A stretch of 64,000 nt of DNA from Streptomyces sp. V2I9. GTDB lineage: Bacteria; Actinomycetota; Actinomycetes; Streptomycetales; Streptomycetaceae. The DNA lies in the NCBI RefSeq assembly GCF_030817475.1, contig NZ_JAUSZJ010000002.1, positions 4,478,626 to 4,542,625 of the forward strand, given 5' to 3'. The position numbers were made by a program, and so were the translations under genes. The notes beneath the pieces are model-generated. The model worked only from the letters and a program-made list of their open reading frames with translations. It had not been told where the DNA came from and did not search any database. Positions 1 to 8,624 of the stretch are shown here, one piece after another (within the stretch, counting starts at the first letter, position 1; each line of letters starts with the position of its first letter).

Positions 1-1534
1 GGTGAGCCGCCGGGTACTCCAACCTCCGCATCGGTGACCACGTGCTCTCCGCGCGAGCGGAGGTGAGCCGTTGTCGGGGGGCTTCTGTTGCGGGGTACCC
101 ACGTGCTCTCCGCGCGAGCGGAGGTGAGCCGCGGTCCTGACCAACTGGGGCGCGGTCGAGTCCGTGCTCTCCGCGCGAGCGGAGGTGAGCCGATCAAGCG
201 TCGATCAGCGGCACGCCGGTCGGCGTGCTCTCCGCGCGAGCGGAGGTGAGCCGTCGTCGCCGTACTGCTCCAGCCACGACAGGGCGTGCTCTCCGCGCGA
301 GCGGAGGTGAGCCGCTGCTCACCCCGGTCGACGCCCCGGTCGCCGCGTGCTCTCCGCGCGAGCGGAGGTGAGCCGGAGTAGGGACATGGGAACCGCCGAG
401 AAAGTGGGTGCTCTCCGCGCGAGCGGAGGTGAGCCGTCATCAGCAGCGCCCGCGACGTTCGCGGCGTAGTGCTCTCCGCGCGAGCGGAGGTGAGCCGGTC
501 GAGGCGGCGGAGACCGCCCGAGACGAGCGGTGCTCTCCGCGCGAGCGGAGGTGAGCCGATCAGCTTGAGCAGGCGGCTGGCCGAGACTCCGTGCTCTCCG
601 CGCGAGCGGAGGTGAGCCGGTCCCGGAGAGTTCGAGGCGGGTGGACTGGACGTGCTCTCCGCGCGAGCGGAGGTGAGCCGCCCTTGCGGAGCACGGCCAG
701 GAGGCCGAGCGAGTGCTCTCCGCGCGAGCGGAGGTGAGCCGCCATCAGCGGCACCCACGCGGGGCGCTGAGTTGTGCTCTCCGCGCGAGCGGAGGTGAGC
801 CGCCCGACGGCTTCCCCTCCGCCTCCTCGGTGGAGTGCTCTCCGCGCGAGCGGAGGTGAGCCGCCGTCCACGCAGCAGGTCGTCAGCCCGGAGAGGTGCT
901 CTCCGCGCGAGCGGAGGTGAGCCGAGTTGCCCCGCAATGCGGTGACGGAAGACCGGGTGCTCTCCGCGCGAGCGGAGGTGAGCCGGATCTGTTCAAAGAG
1001 AGGCGACAGCCGTGGACGTGCTCTCCGCGCGAGCGGAGGTGAGCCGCCCCGCCACGCCCTGCGTCAACCATCTTGAACGTGCTCTCCGCGCGAGCGGAGG
1101 TGAGCCGGTGGCGGTGAAGGCGCTCACAGGGCACCTGCCGTGCTCTCCGCGCGAGCGGAGGTGAGCCGCGCCGCCGTACAACCCCCGCGCCCTCTCAGGA
1201 GTGCTCTCCGCGCGAGCGGAGGTGAGCCGTGAGCACCCCCCTCATCTTGAAGACCGCGCAGGTGCTCTCCGCGCGAGCGGAGGTGAGCCGCTCTGCACCA
1301 CCGGGCGCACCCTCCGCCAGGCGTGCTCTCCGCGCGAGCGGAGGTGAGCCGGCCAACGACGCCCTGGACGCCCTGGACGCCTGGTGCTCTCCGCGCGAGC
1401 GGAGGTGAGCCGCGCCGCCCCCAGCGCACTTGCGCCGCGACACTGTGCTCTCCGCGCGAGCGGAGGTGAGCCGCAGGCATGACGGTGATGCTGCGGACCC
1501 TGCGCGTGCTCTCCGCGTGAGCGGAGGCGGGCGT
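1..1534 (+). CRISPR. Type I-E CRISPR array, trailer end
   Basis: Repeats of 29 nt recur every 61 nt with 32-nt spacers. The window opens inside a repeat (last 9 nt at 1-9). Full repeats start at 42 and then every 61 nt to 1445, 24 identical copies. A degenerate copy at 1506-1534 has five substitutions. There are 25 complete spacers in view, and the array continues left of the window. The repeat begins GTGCTCTCC and ends GGTGAGCCG. It matches the plan of the E. coli type I-E repeat in this orientation, so transcription should run left to right, with the leader and any cas genes outside the window on the left. Each repeat folds into a 6-bp stem (CTCCGC/GCGGAG) with a GCGA loop. The degenerate right-hand copy marks the old, trailer end. 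No cas gene lies in this window and I recognise no spacer target. Confidence 0.97.
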
Positions 1535-1673
1535 TTCGGTTGCCGTTCTCGTAGTCGACCCCGCCTCCGAGAACTGGTCCCGAGACTTGGTCGCCCAGGG
1601 CCCCCGTCGTAGCCGCACAACCTGATCTGCCCATCTCGTGGGCGGCAGAGTCACAACCGCAGTTTGTGCAGCT

Positions 1674-2348
1674 CTACTTGACCGTGATCGATTCCACGAA
1701 CGCGTCCAGGTCCTCCGCGTCGACCGCGTCCTTCACCGCGTTCAGGCGTACCACGAACGGCACGCCCTTCGTGTCCACGCCCGCGACCAGGACCCCGGTC
1801 ATCGGCGTCCCCCTGGACGGGGTGTTCTCCTGGCCGTCCGCCGTGAAGTCGTAGTCGATCCGGCGGGCTTCGCGGGCTTCGCGGGCGTCCGCCGGGCCCG
1901 CCAGGCGTACGTCCTCCGTCGCCTTGCGGGTGGAGTTCAGGCCGATGCCCGCCCCCGCCGCCGCGGCCGCGCCGGCCGCGTCGCGCACGCCCGTGGCGAA
2001 GTTCAGCTGGACCGAGACCATGCCGGTGCGGATGCCGTCCTCCTCCTTGAGCGCGACGGCCGCGTTGGCCTTGGCCCGTTCGCCCGCCGGCTGTTCCGCG
2101 TACCCCTCGTCCTTCGGGTAGCCGACGCTCAGGCTCTTCGTGTCCAACGTTCCCCAGCCCTCCGGCACGGTGGCCCCGCTCCCGGAATCGCCGCCGCACC
2201 CGGACAGGAGCAGGGCTGCTCCCACGACCGCCGCCGCGACGGCCGCCCTGCCTGCCCGCGCTCCCCGTGTCCCCCGTGTTCCCCACGGCCTGGACGCTCT
2301 GGCCCGCATCGCTCGGTTCACCGTCCTTCCGCCTCTCCGGATCGTCAC
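1674..2348 (-). CDS. Putative lipoprotein
   Basis: A 224-residue exported protein of unknown function. An arginine-rich N-terminus and an alanine-rich hydrophobic stretch end in the lipobox LLLSGC near residues 48-53, so the mature protein should be lipid-anchored at the outer face of the membrane. The remaining ~170 residues show no catalytic motif I recognise. The GTG start overlaps the stop of the upstream gene (GTGA at 2345-2348), which implies translational coupling. A downstream in-frame ATG at 2309 is an alternative start. It is the second gene of a two-gene operon with the pilin-like membrane protein, so it may be an accessory to that protein at the cell surface. Confidence 0.8.
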   Translation of the reverse strand: MTIRRGGRTVNRAMRARASRPWGTRGTRGARAGRAAVAAAVVGAALLLSGCGGDSGSGATVPEGWGTLDTKSLSVGYPKDEGYAEQPAGERAKANAAVALKEEDGIRTGMVSVQLNFATGVRDAAGAAAAAGAGIGLNSTRKATEDVRLAGPADAREAREARRIDYDFTADGQENTPSRGTPMTGVLVAGVDTKGVPFVVRLNAVKDAVDAEDLDAFVESITVK

Positions 2349-4366
2349 TTCGCGCAGTAGCTGTACGGAAGATACGTGCGCGCGTCGCCCCGCGGGGCCC
2401 CGAGGAACCGTGCGTCCGTCAGCGTCTCCTTCTTCTCCTCCGTGGACAGGGAGAGTCCGAGGCTCATGCCGAGCGAGATCTCGAAGCCGAACTCCTGGGC
2501 GTCGCTCTCACCGGTGTACCGCAGCGTGCTCGACAGGCCGTCCTCGAACATCAGCTGCTGGAACGGGTCGGTGCCGTCCGGGCGGTTCTCCATGCCGTGG
2601 TCGCCGAAGAGGTACTCGAAGGGGGCGGTGTTGTTGCCGGAGCCGTCCAGCCACTGTTCGGCGACGGCCCGCTTCGCCTCCGTTCCCGCGTCCGTGTCCT
2701 TGCCGAAGACGATCGAGTTCGTCACCACGTCGATGCCGGTCTCCCCGGAGGAGTCGGACACGCCGCCCTTGCCGCCGCGCTTGTCCTTGCCGTTCTCGCC
2801 GTTGTCGCCACCGGCCTCGACCTTGCCGGACGTCGAGCCGCTCTCCACCGTCTGCGTCATGTCGATGCGGACGATCTTCCCGGTCTTCTGGTCGCGGGTC
2901 ACGGTGATGGCGCCGGTGCGGCTCTGCTTGGCGCCCACGGTCCCCTTGAGGGGGCCCGCGCTCCCGCTGGCCTTGCCGTCCAGTTCGAGCTTGGCGGTGT
3001 ACGTGGACGACTCGTTGCCGTTCACGTCGTCCCGCGTGATCGTCACCTCGGGCGAGAAGGTCGCCTTGCCGCCCAGTTTGACGCCGAGTTCGTCCTCGTC
3101 GCCGCCCTTGACGGCGAGTCCGCCGTCCGCGTACGCGTTGAGGCCGACCGTCGAGTAGGAGATCTTCTTGTCACCGATCTTCTTCTCGATGGCCTCCTTC
3201 TTCTCCGCCCACTTCATCGCGGAGTACCAGCCGCCGCCGTAGCCGCCGCTGTGCTTGGTGGAGGTCTCCCACAGCTTCATCTCCTCGATGTCGTCCCGCA
3301 TCCGCCGAGCTTCTTCCTCGCTCGTGAAGATCCAGGTGTCACCGTTGGTGATCTTGATGCCGCCGCCGATGTCGACGTCCGCCTTGCCGAGGTTGCCGAG
3401 CTTCACGCCCGGTGTGCTGGCGGTGGCCCCGGCGGAGGCGGCGTCGGTGAACGTCATGGAGACGATCTTGTCCTTCCCGTCGACCGTGCCGTCGCCGTTC
3501 ACATCGGTGTTGGCCTGGGAGACCTTCTGCTGGAAGCCGTACTCCTCGCCCCACTCGAACCAGCCGACCTTGACCTTGCCCCCGGCCGTGTCCGAGATGC
3601 TGGAGACCTGGCACATCTTCGGCTCGTAGTCCGCGTCGGTCTTCGGCTTCGCCTCGGGGGAGGGGCCGCCGGAGGCGCAGGAGCCGCCGCCCCCGGCCAG
3701 CGAGCTGATCGCGCACCGCAGGCGGTCCCCGATCTTCCCGCCGACCCCGGCCATCGCCATCGCACCGATCAGCAGGGTGACGAGGACGACGACGCCCAGG
3801 TACTCCGTCGCCGTAGCGCCGCCGTCCCGCCAGTTGTACGCATACCGGGGCGGCTCCGGGTCCCGTGTGGCGCGCTCCTCCACGAGGCGGTCGACGGCCA
3901 CCCCCGACGCCGCGCCGGCCGCCAGCGACACGGCGGGCATGAGGACGCCCTCGATCCCGACGACGTCCCCGGTGAGGGCGAAGCCGTACAGCAACCCGCC
4001 CATCGGTACGGCCAGGACCGCCAGCAGATACAGGGTGCGCGAGGACTCGCGGTGCTCCTCGGGCATGACGCGGGCGGCGGCCAGGACCGTCAGGAGCGTC
4101 ACGACGAGTGCGGGCAGATGGATCAGGGCCAGTCGCCAGCCGAAGGTCTCCCACCGCGCCTCGGTGCCCAGCAGATCGACCAGGACCCTGCTCGTGACGA
4201 AGCCGAGGGCGAGATAGACGAGACCGCCGACCACCCAGCTCCGGGTCAGCGCGAAGAACCGGCTGCCTCGGCGGCTCCGGTCAGGGGCGCCGGCGCCGGG
4301 GACGACGTGGCGCCCCTGCCGTAGGTGGCCCGCGCTCCGGTCTCCCCAGCCCCCGCCACCGTTCAC
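2345..4366 (-). CDS. Polytopic protein with internal Flp/TadE-type prepilin motif
   Basis: A 673-residue protein of unknown function. The start is set by GTG at 4366, preceded by a GAGGAGAGG ribosome site; upstream in-frame ATG codons lack one. Residues ~35-160 carry about four hydrophobic segments. Near residue 183 comes G|ATATEYLG followed by a ~20-residue hydrophobic helix. This is the G/XXXXEY cleavage pattern of Flp and TadE-type prepilins. About 470 polar, glycine- and lysine-rich residues follow, with a calcium-loop-like segment (DVNGDGTVDGKD) near residue 285. The inference is that prepilin peptidase could cut in the middle and release a pilin-like C-terminal half outside the cell. 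A prepilin peptidase is encoded 3.3 kb away. The stop overlaps the lipoprotein start. Cleavage and assembly are unproven. Confidence 0.75.
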   Translation of the reverse strand: MNGGGGWGDRSAGHLRQGRHVVPGAGAPDRSRRGSRFFALTRSWVVGGLVYLALGFVTSRVLVDLLGTEARWETFGWRLALIHLPALVVTLLTVLAAARVMPEEHRESSRTLYLLAVLAVPMGGLLYGFALTGDVVGIEGVLMPAVSLAAGAASGVAVDRLVEERATRDPEPPRYAYNWRDGGATATEYLGVVVLVTLLIGAMAMAGVGGKIGDRLRCAISSLAGGGGSCASGGPSPEAKPKTDADYEPKMCQVSSISDTAGGKVKVGWFEWGEEYGFQQKVSQANTDVNGDGTVDGKDKIVSMTFTDAASAGATASTPGVKLGNLGKADVDIGGGIKITNGDTWIFTSEEEARRMRDDIEEMKLWETSTKHSGGYGGGWYSAMKWAEKKEAIEKKIGDKKISYSTVGLNAYADGGLAVKGGDEDELGVKLGGKATFSPEVTITRDDVNGNESSTYTAKLELDGKASGSAGPLKGTVGAKQSRTGAITVTRDQKTGKIVRIDMTQTVESGSTSGKVEAGGDNGENGKDKRGGKGGVSDSSGETGIDVVTNSIVFGKDTDAGTEAKRAVAEQWLDGSGNNTAPFEYLFGDHGMENRPDGTDPFQQLMFEDGLSSTLRYTGESDAQEFGFEISLGMSLGLSLSTEEKKETLTDARFLGAPRGDARTYLPYSYCAK

Positions 4367-4641
4367 GGCGCACCTCTCCTCGACCCCGCGCGTGTTGCCC
4401 GACGGCTGTGAGCGTACGGCCGGACGACCGCCCCGGCTCGGGTCCCCGGCCCCAAAGGCGGACCCACGTGCGGGCCCACGTGCAGGGGAGGTGAGCGAGG
4501 TTGGGGCGGGCGTTCCGCCGGGACCGCCCATGGGTCCGTGGGCCCACGCCGCCTCCACCACCGCTCAGTACGCTCGGATGTGCCGGTGGCCGCCGACCGC
4601 GACGCCGCCGCGATGCCGAGTGATGGGGTGGGGCGGGTGTG

Positions 4642-5235
4642 ATGGGTGCCGGATTCTTCTACTCGTACCACCTGGGCTGGTCCCGGTTGGACGCCCGGAC
4701 CCTGCTGGGCGACCTGGAGGCCGAAGGGCTGCGCCCGGTGCACCCGGTGACCGGCCGCACGGTGCTCGTCAGCCTCGACTCCGCGTCCCTGGGGGCCCGT
4801 TCACCCGTCACCCGCGAGCAGCTGCTGTCCCTCGCCGGCCTCCAGCGGCTGCACGAGGTCGGGTTCCGGCTGTGGGCCGACGCGGGTCCCGACCTCCTGG
4901 TGCGCATCCGGCGGGCCCGAGCCGGCGTCGTCGCCGTCGAGTTCTCCGTGGGGGAGCTGCCCGGCCCGGAACGGGAGCACGCGGTGAGCGCCATCCGGCG
5001 GACCGTCGGCCGGGCCTCCGTCCTCTGCATCGGCTTCGTCGTGGACCGGAGCGGAGCGACGGCCGCCACCGACTGGGACGGTGTCGTCATCGAGGGTGCC
5101 GCCCACCTCGACGCCTGGCCGGACACCGTCGCCGTACGGGACGGGACCGCCGCCCGCCACCCGCAGCTCGCCGCCGTGGACGCGGTGGACATGGCCCCGT
5201 GGAAGGTGTTCGGGAACGAGGTGCTGGGGGTCTGA
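4642..5235 (+). CDS. Hypothetical protein
   Basis: A 197-residue protein, soluble by composition, with no family I recognise. It opens with an aromatic stretch (GAGFFYSYHLGW) and has alternating hydrophobic segments typical of an alpha/beta fold. No signal peptide or membrane segment is visible. The start is ambiguous: GTG at 4639 is immediately followed by ATG at 4642, and both sit behind the G-rich ribosome site GGGGTGGGG. Codon usage is typical of the chromosome. It is divergent from the pilin-like operon, separated by about 275 bp that should hold both promoters. Its stop region is partly repeated about 50 nt downstream (see findings). Confidence 0.75.
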   Translation: MGAGFFYSYHLGWSRLDARTLLGDLEAEGLRPVHPVTGRTVLVSLDSASLGARSPVTREQLLSLAGLQRLHEVGFRLWADAGPDLLVRIRRARAGVVAVEFSVGELPGPEREHAVSAIRRTVGRASVLCIGFVVDRSGATAATDWDGVVIEGAAHLDAWPDTVAVRDGTAARHPQLAAVDAVDMAPWKVFGNEVLGV

Positions 5236-5322
5236 GCCGGAGAGCCGGAGGACTGGGGAGCCGGGGGAGCGGGCCACGGGGAGTCTGAGCGGGGGAGCGC
5301 GCCGGGCCGGGGGTTCCGGTCA

Positions 5323-5497
5323 TCGGGGCGCCGTGGCGGACCCCAGCCCACCAGGTCCAGCTTCTTGCCCACCAGGTCCAGCTTCTTCGCTACCGGGCCA
5401 GGTCTCTGCCCACCGGGCCAGGTCTCTGCCCACCGGTCCAGGGTCCCGGCTCCTCGACCGTGCGGTCCGACCCATCGGGGCGCCGTGGCGGAGCGGG
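5323..5497. repeat. Short direct repeats between genes
   Basis: The stretch from 5236 to 5524 holds no gene. It has two copies of a 20-bp direct repeat (CATCGGGGCGCCGTGGCGGA, near 5323 and 5476). Between them (about 5347-5450) are two 23-bp copies of a CCACCAGGTCCAGCTTCTT-type unit and two of a CCGGGCCAGGTCTCTGCCCA-type unit. Function is unknown. Confidence 0.8.
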
Positions 5498-5511
5498 CCC
5501 GTCATCGACGC

Positions 5512-5517
5512 CATAAT
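5512..5517 (+). promoter_or_regulatory. Candidate -10 box of a leaderless transcript
   Basis: CATAAT ends 7 nt before the ATG at 5525, and there is no Shine-Dalgarno sequence. The spacing fits transcription beginning at or next to the start codon. No convincing -35 box is seen. Confidence 0.45.
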
Positions 5518-5524
5518 CGGCCAT

Positions 5525-6814
5525 ATGTCCGATCACCAGCTCCGCCCCCGGACGCCGACGCCCGCCGCTCCGACGCCCGCCGCTCCGGCCCCCGGCCCGC
5601 GCGTCCTCGGCCACCGGGCCGCCGCCGCGTTCCGCGCCGCCGCGCCCGCGCTCGCGGTCTACGCCGCCGTGCGGGCCCTGGGGCTCCTGGTCTTCTGGGT
5701 GGCCGCCTCGGTCGCCGGGAAGGACCCGCTCGGGCCGCTCAGCGGACGCTGGGACTCCGTCTGGTACCAGCGCATCGCCGAGAACGGATACGGCTACACC
5801 GTCACCCTCCCGGACGGCGCCGTCCACCCCGATCTGGCGTTCTTCCCCCTCCTCCCCGTGCTGGAACGCGCCGTCTCCGCCGTGACCCCGCTCACCCTCG
5901 GCGGCGCGGGCCTCCTGGTCGCCTGGACGGCCGGGCTGCTCGCCGCGTGGGGCATCTACGCCGTGGGGGCGCGGCTGCGCGGACGGCGTACGGGGGTGGT
6001 GCTGGCCGCGCTCTGGGGCGTCTACCCGACGGCGTTCGTCCAGTCGATGGCGTACACCGAGACCCTGTTCACCGCGCTCGCCGCCTGGGCGCTGTACGCG
6101 GTCCTCACCGGCCGCTGGATCGTGGCGGGCGCACTCTGCGTCCTGGCCGGGCTGACCCGCCCCACGGCGGCCGCGCTCATCGCCGCGCTGGCGATCACCG
6201 CCGCCACCACCCTCGTACGGGAGTACCGCACGAGGCGCGAGGCGGGGGAGCGGAAGCGCGAGGCGGGGGAGCGGAAGCGCGAGGCAGGGGAGCGGAGGGA
6301 GGAGCGCCGCGCGGGCCCTCTGCCGCGCCGGCACGGCCGGATGCTCGCGGGCGTGGTGCTCGCACCGCTGGGCTGGCTGGCGTACGTGGTGTTCGTGGCC
6401 GTACGGGAGGGCAGCCCGTTCGCGTACTTCGAAGTCCAGGCGCAGTGGGGCAACAACATCGACGGCGGCGTCGCGCTCGCCTCCTTCATCGCCGGTCTGC
6501 CGTGGCCCGCCACCCTCGGCCTGTGCGCGGTGCTCGGGCTGCTCGGGTGGCTGGTCGTCCTGTGCGTACGGCAGCGGCAACCGCTGCCGGTCCTCGTCTA
6601 CGCGATCGCGATCGTCGTCATCTCACTGATCGGCGCCGGGTACTTCGGCTCCCGGCCGCGCCTGATGATGCCCGCCTTCCCGCTGCTGCTCCCGCCCGCA
6701 GCCGCTCTCACGCGGCTGCGGACGACGGGGCGCACGGCCGCCACGCTCACCGTCCTCGCCTGCGCGTCGGCGGCCTACGGGGCCTGGACCCTCCTGGGCG
6801 CGGGCCCGCCGTAG
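5525..6814 (+). CDS. Mannosyltransferase-like integral membrane protein (PIG-V/GPI18-like)
   Basis: A 429-residue polytopic protein. An alanine/proline-rich N-terminus is followed by about nine to ten hydrophobic segments. The first extracytoplasmic loop contains GRWDSVWYQRIAENGY, a pattern of C-type glycosyltransferases related to the GPI mannosyltransferase II (PIG-V) group. Such proteins use polyprenyl-phosphate sugar donors at the outer membrane face. The acceptor here is unknown. A cytoplasmic loop near residues 238-262 carries a threefold 21-bp in-frame repeat (REAGERK, REAGERK, REAGERR). The chosen start is the only ATG before the conserved region. The preceding sequence is non-coding in character and has a -10-like box at leaderless distance. 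Confidence 0.75.
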   Translation: MSDHQLRPRTPTPAAPTPAAPAPGPRVLGHRAAAAFRAAAPALAVYAAVRALGLLVFWVAASVAGKDPLGPLSGRWDSVWYQRIAENGYGYTVTLPDGAVHPDLAFFPLLPVLERAVSAVTPLTLGGAGLLVAWTAGLLAAWGIYAVGARLRGRRTGVVLAALWGVYPTAFVQSMAYTETLFTALAAWALYAVLTGRWIVAGALCVLAGLTRPTAAALIAALAITAATTLVREYRTRREAGERKREAGERKREAGERREERRAGPLPRRHGRMLAGVVLAPLGWLAYVVFVAVREGSPFAYFEVQAQWGNNIDGGVALASFIAGLPWPATLGLCAVLGLLGWLVVLCVRQRQPLPVLVYAIAIVVISLIGAGYFGSRPRLMMPAFPLLLPPAAALTRLRTTGRTAATLTVLACASAAYGAWTLLGAGPP

Positions 6815-6885
6815 AGAACCCGCGCCGGGTGCGGGTGGCTACGGGCTCCGGCGTCGGCTTCTGCTGACCCTGACAGGCACCGGCC

Positions 6886-7125
6886 TTCCACGGGGTCCGG
6901 GGCCTGGACGCTCAGGGGGTCCCGGATGTTCCTGGTTCGGGCTGCGGCGCCCGGACGCTCAGGGGGTCCCGGATGTTCCTGGTTCGGGCTGCGGCGCCCG
7001 GACGCTCACGGGGTCCCGGATGTTCCTGGTTCGGGCTGCGGGGCCTGGACGCTCATGAGGTCCCGGATGCTCCTGGTTCGGGTTCCGGCGCCCGGTCGTT
7101 CACGCGGGTCCGGACGTCTCCGGTG
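6886..7125. repeat. 47-bp tandem repeat array
   Basis: Four near-identical 47-bp units start at 6906, 6953, 7000 and 7047, with a partial copy before (from about 6886) and a degenerate fifth after 7094. The array fills the space between two convergent genes, and its last copy overlaps the final codons of the DUF192 gene. The unit length is not a multiple of three, so it is not coding. The first two units contain CGGGC/GCCCG arms that could form small hairpins. Confidence 0.92.
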
Positions 7126-7492
7126 CGGGGGCCGCCGCCGTCAGCTCCACCCGTACCCCCGGCCGCACCCCCCACCGCTCCATCGCCCCGGCCTCCGCCT
7201 CCACCACGTGCCGGGCCCGTGGCCGGGGCAGCCCGAGGCGGCCGGGCTTCATCGTGGTGACCGCCAGGACCCGGAACTTCCGGTCCAGGTACGCCACGTC
7301 GATGGCGAACCGCATCCTGAAGGTGTGCACGCTCCCGCACGGGGTGAGCATCAACGCCCCCTCGATCCCGTCCCGCCCGAGCAGTCCCCGCGTACGGGCC
7401 CGGTACGAGGCCGCGATACGCAGCGGCACCTCCCGCGCCCCGGAATCCGTGCCGACCGTGAGCGTCCCGTCGCCATCGCGCCATGTCCTCAT
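7100..7492 (-). CDS. DUF192 family protein
   Basis: A 130-residue small domain protein of the DUF192 family, whose members are widespread and poorly characterised. The central block has the usual pattern: RTRGLLGRDGIEGALMLTPC, then a histidine-containing strand (SVHTFRMRFAIDVAYLD) and GRLGLPRPRARHVVEAEAG. There is no N-terminal signal peptide, so unlike many DUF192 proteins it is probably cytoplasmic. The ATG at 7492 has no ribosome site but has TACGGT (7501-7506) 8 nt upstream, so it may be leaderless. The last codons resemble one unit of the adjacent 47-bp tandem array. A longer in-frame start at 7582 would overlap the promoter region and is not preferred. Confidence 0.8.
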   Translation of the reverse strand: MRTWRDGDGTLTVGTDSGAREVPLRIAASYRARTRGLLGRDGIEGALMLTPCGSVHTFRMRFAIDVAYLDRKFRVLAVTTMKPGRLGLPRPRARHVVEAEAGAMERWGVRPGVRVELTAAAPAPETSGPA

Positions 7493-7604
7493 GGGCACCG
7501 ACCGTAGCCCCCGGCGGAGGCGTACGGCTCCCGAACGGCGGCGCTTGGGTCCTGGCCGGCCGCTCTGGGCCCTCGGACCCAAGACCCCTGCGTCCGAAGC
7601 CCGT

Positions 7605-7610
7605 TAGGGT
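7605..7610 (+). promoter_or_regulatory. -10 box, leaderless prepilin peptidase transcript
   Basis: TAGGGT ends 6 nt before the GTG at 7617. No Shine-Dalgarno sequence is present, so transcription probably starts at or beside the start codon. Confidence 0.55.
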
Positions 7611-7616
7611 CGTCCC

Positions 7617-8591
7617 GTGGACGCCGTGCTGCTCGTCGTCGCCGCGGTCTGGGGTGCCGTCACCGGACCGCTGATCCCGCGTGCCGCCTACCGGTTCGCC
7701 GTCGAGCCGGAGGAGCCGTGGCGTACGGCGTGCCCGGCGGGCCACCCGCTCACCGGCCCGGTACGGGGCTGGCTCGGCCCGGCCCGCTGCACCCCCTGCG
7801 CCACTCCGGGAGCCCCGTCCGCTCCGGGAATGCCCGCCACTCCGGGAACGCCGGCCCCTTCGGGGATGCCCGCCACTTCGGGCACACCTGCGGCGCCGGA
7901 CCGCGACGCCGCCGGCACCTCGGCCCCCGCTCCGGGAGCCCCGTCCGCTCCGGGGACGCCCCCCGCCCCGGACCCCGGCACCTCCCCGGCCGCAGCCCCG
8001 GTCCCCAGCCCAGCCCCGGCACCCGGCGGACCCGTCCGCCACCCCGCCGTCTACGCGCCCCGCCTCCTCACCTCCGTCGTCACCGTGTTCGTCTGCGTCG
8101 CGCTCGCCGCCGCCACCGGGGCCCGGCCCGAGCTGATCGTGTGGCTGGCGCTGACGCCCGTCGCGGTGCTCCTCGCCGTGGTGGACCGGAGGGTGCACCG
8201 GCTGCCCGACCCGCTGACCCTGCCCCTGGCGGGCGCGGCCGTCCTGCTGCTCGGGGCCGCCGCGCTGCTTCCCGGTCACGGCGGATCCTGGACCTCCGGC
8301 CTGCTCGGCGGCCTGGCCCTCGGCGGCTTCTACTTCCTGCTCTTCCTGATCAACCCGAACGGCATGGGCTTCGGCGACGTGAAGCTGGCCCTCGCCCTGG
8401 GCGTGGCCCTCGGCTGGTACGGCTGGGCCGTGCTGTTCCTCGGCGGGTTCGCCGGGTTCCTGTTCGGGGCGGTGTACGGACTCGGCCTGGTGCTCCTGCG
8501 CCGGGCGGGGCGCAGGACAGGCATCCCCTTCGGCCCGTTCATGATCGCCGGGACGCTGACCGGCCTGCTGCTGGGGGCCCTGGCTGTGTGA
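7617..8591 (+). CDS. Prepilin peptidase (A24 family)
   Basis: A 324-residue integral membrane aspartic protease that cleaves prepilin-type leader peptides at the cytoplasmic membrane face. The two catalytic aspartates fit DRRVHRLPDPLT near residue 183 and the GFGDVKLA motif near residue 250. The GxGD signature and several hydrophobic segments are clear. The N-terminal zinc-type motif is reduced (CPAGH ... CTPC). An unusual insertion of about 80 residues made of proline, alanine, glycine and threonine repeats (residues ~63-142) separates it from the membrane core. The GTG start has a TAGGGT box at leaderless distance. The likely substrate within the window is the protein at 2345-4366. Genes for the rest of a pilus machine are not here. 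Confidence 0.88.
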   Translation: MDAVLLVVAAVWGAVTGPLIPRAAYRFAVEPEEPWRTACPAGHPLTGPVRGWLGPARCTPCATPGAPSAPGMPATPGTPAPSGMPATSGTPAAPDRDAAGTSAPAPGAPSAPGTPPAPDPGTSPAAAPVPSPAPAPGGPVRHPAVYAPRLLTSVVTVFVCVALAAATGARPELIVWLALTPVAVLLAVVDRRVHRLPDPLTLPLAGAAVLLLGAAALLPGHGGSWTSGLLGGLALGGFYFLLFLINPNGMGFGDVKLALALGVALGWYGWAVLFLGGFAGFLFGAVYGLGLVLLRRAGRRTGIPFGPFMIAGTLTGLLLGALAV

Positions 8592-8624
8592 GAGCCACGC
8601 GAAAAGGCTTCCGCCCGCTCCTCC

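Noticed and set aside
1..1534. Spacers matching genes in this window
   Set aside because: No spacer was recognised elsewhere in the window by eye. A database search was not possible.
560..1654. Minus-strand open frames with repeated AHLRSRGEH, SPPLARRA and LTSARAEST blocks
   Set aside because: They are the CRISPR repeat read in three frames, because the 61-nt period rotates the frame. Such spurious proteins are a known annotation artefact.
2267..4324. A 685-codon plus-strand frame opposite the pilin-like protein
   Set aside because: Antisense shadow; no motif, and the opposite strand has a ribosome site, membrane segments and a coupled downstream gene.
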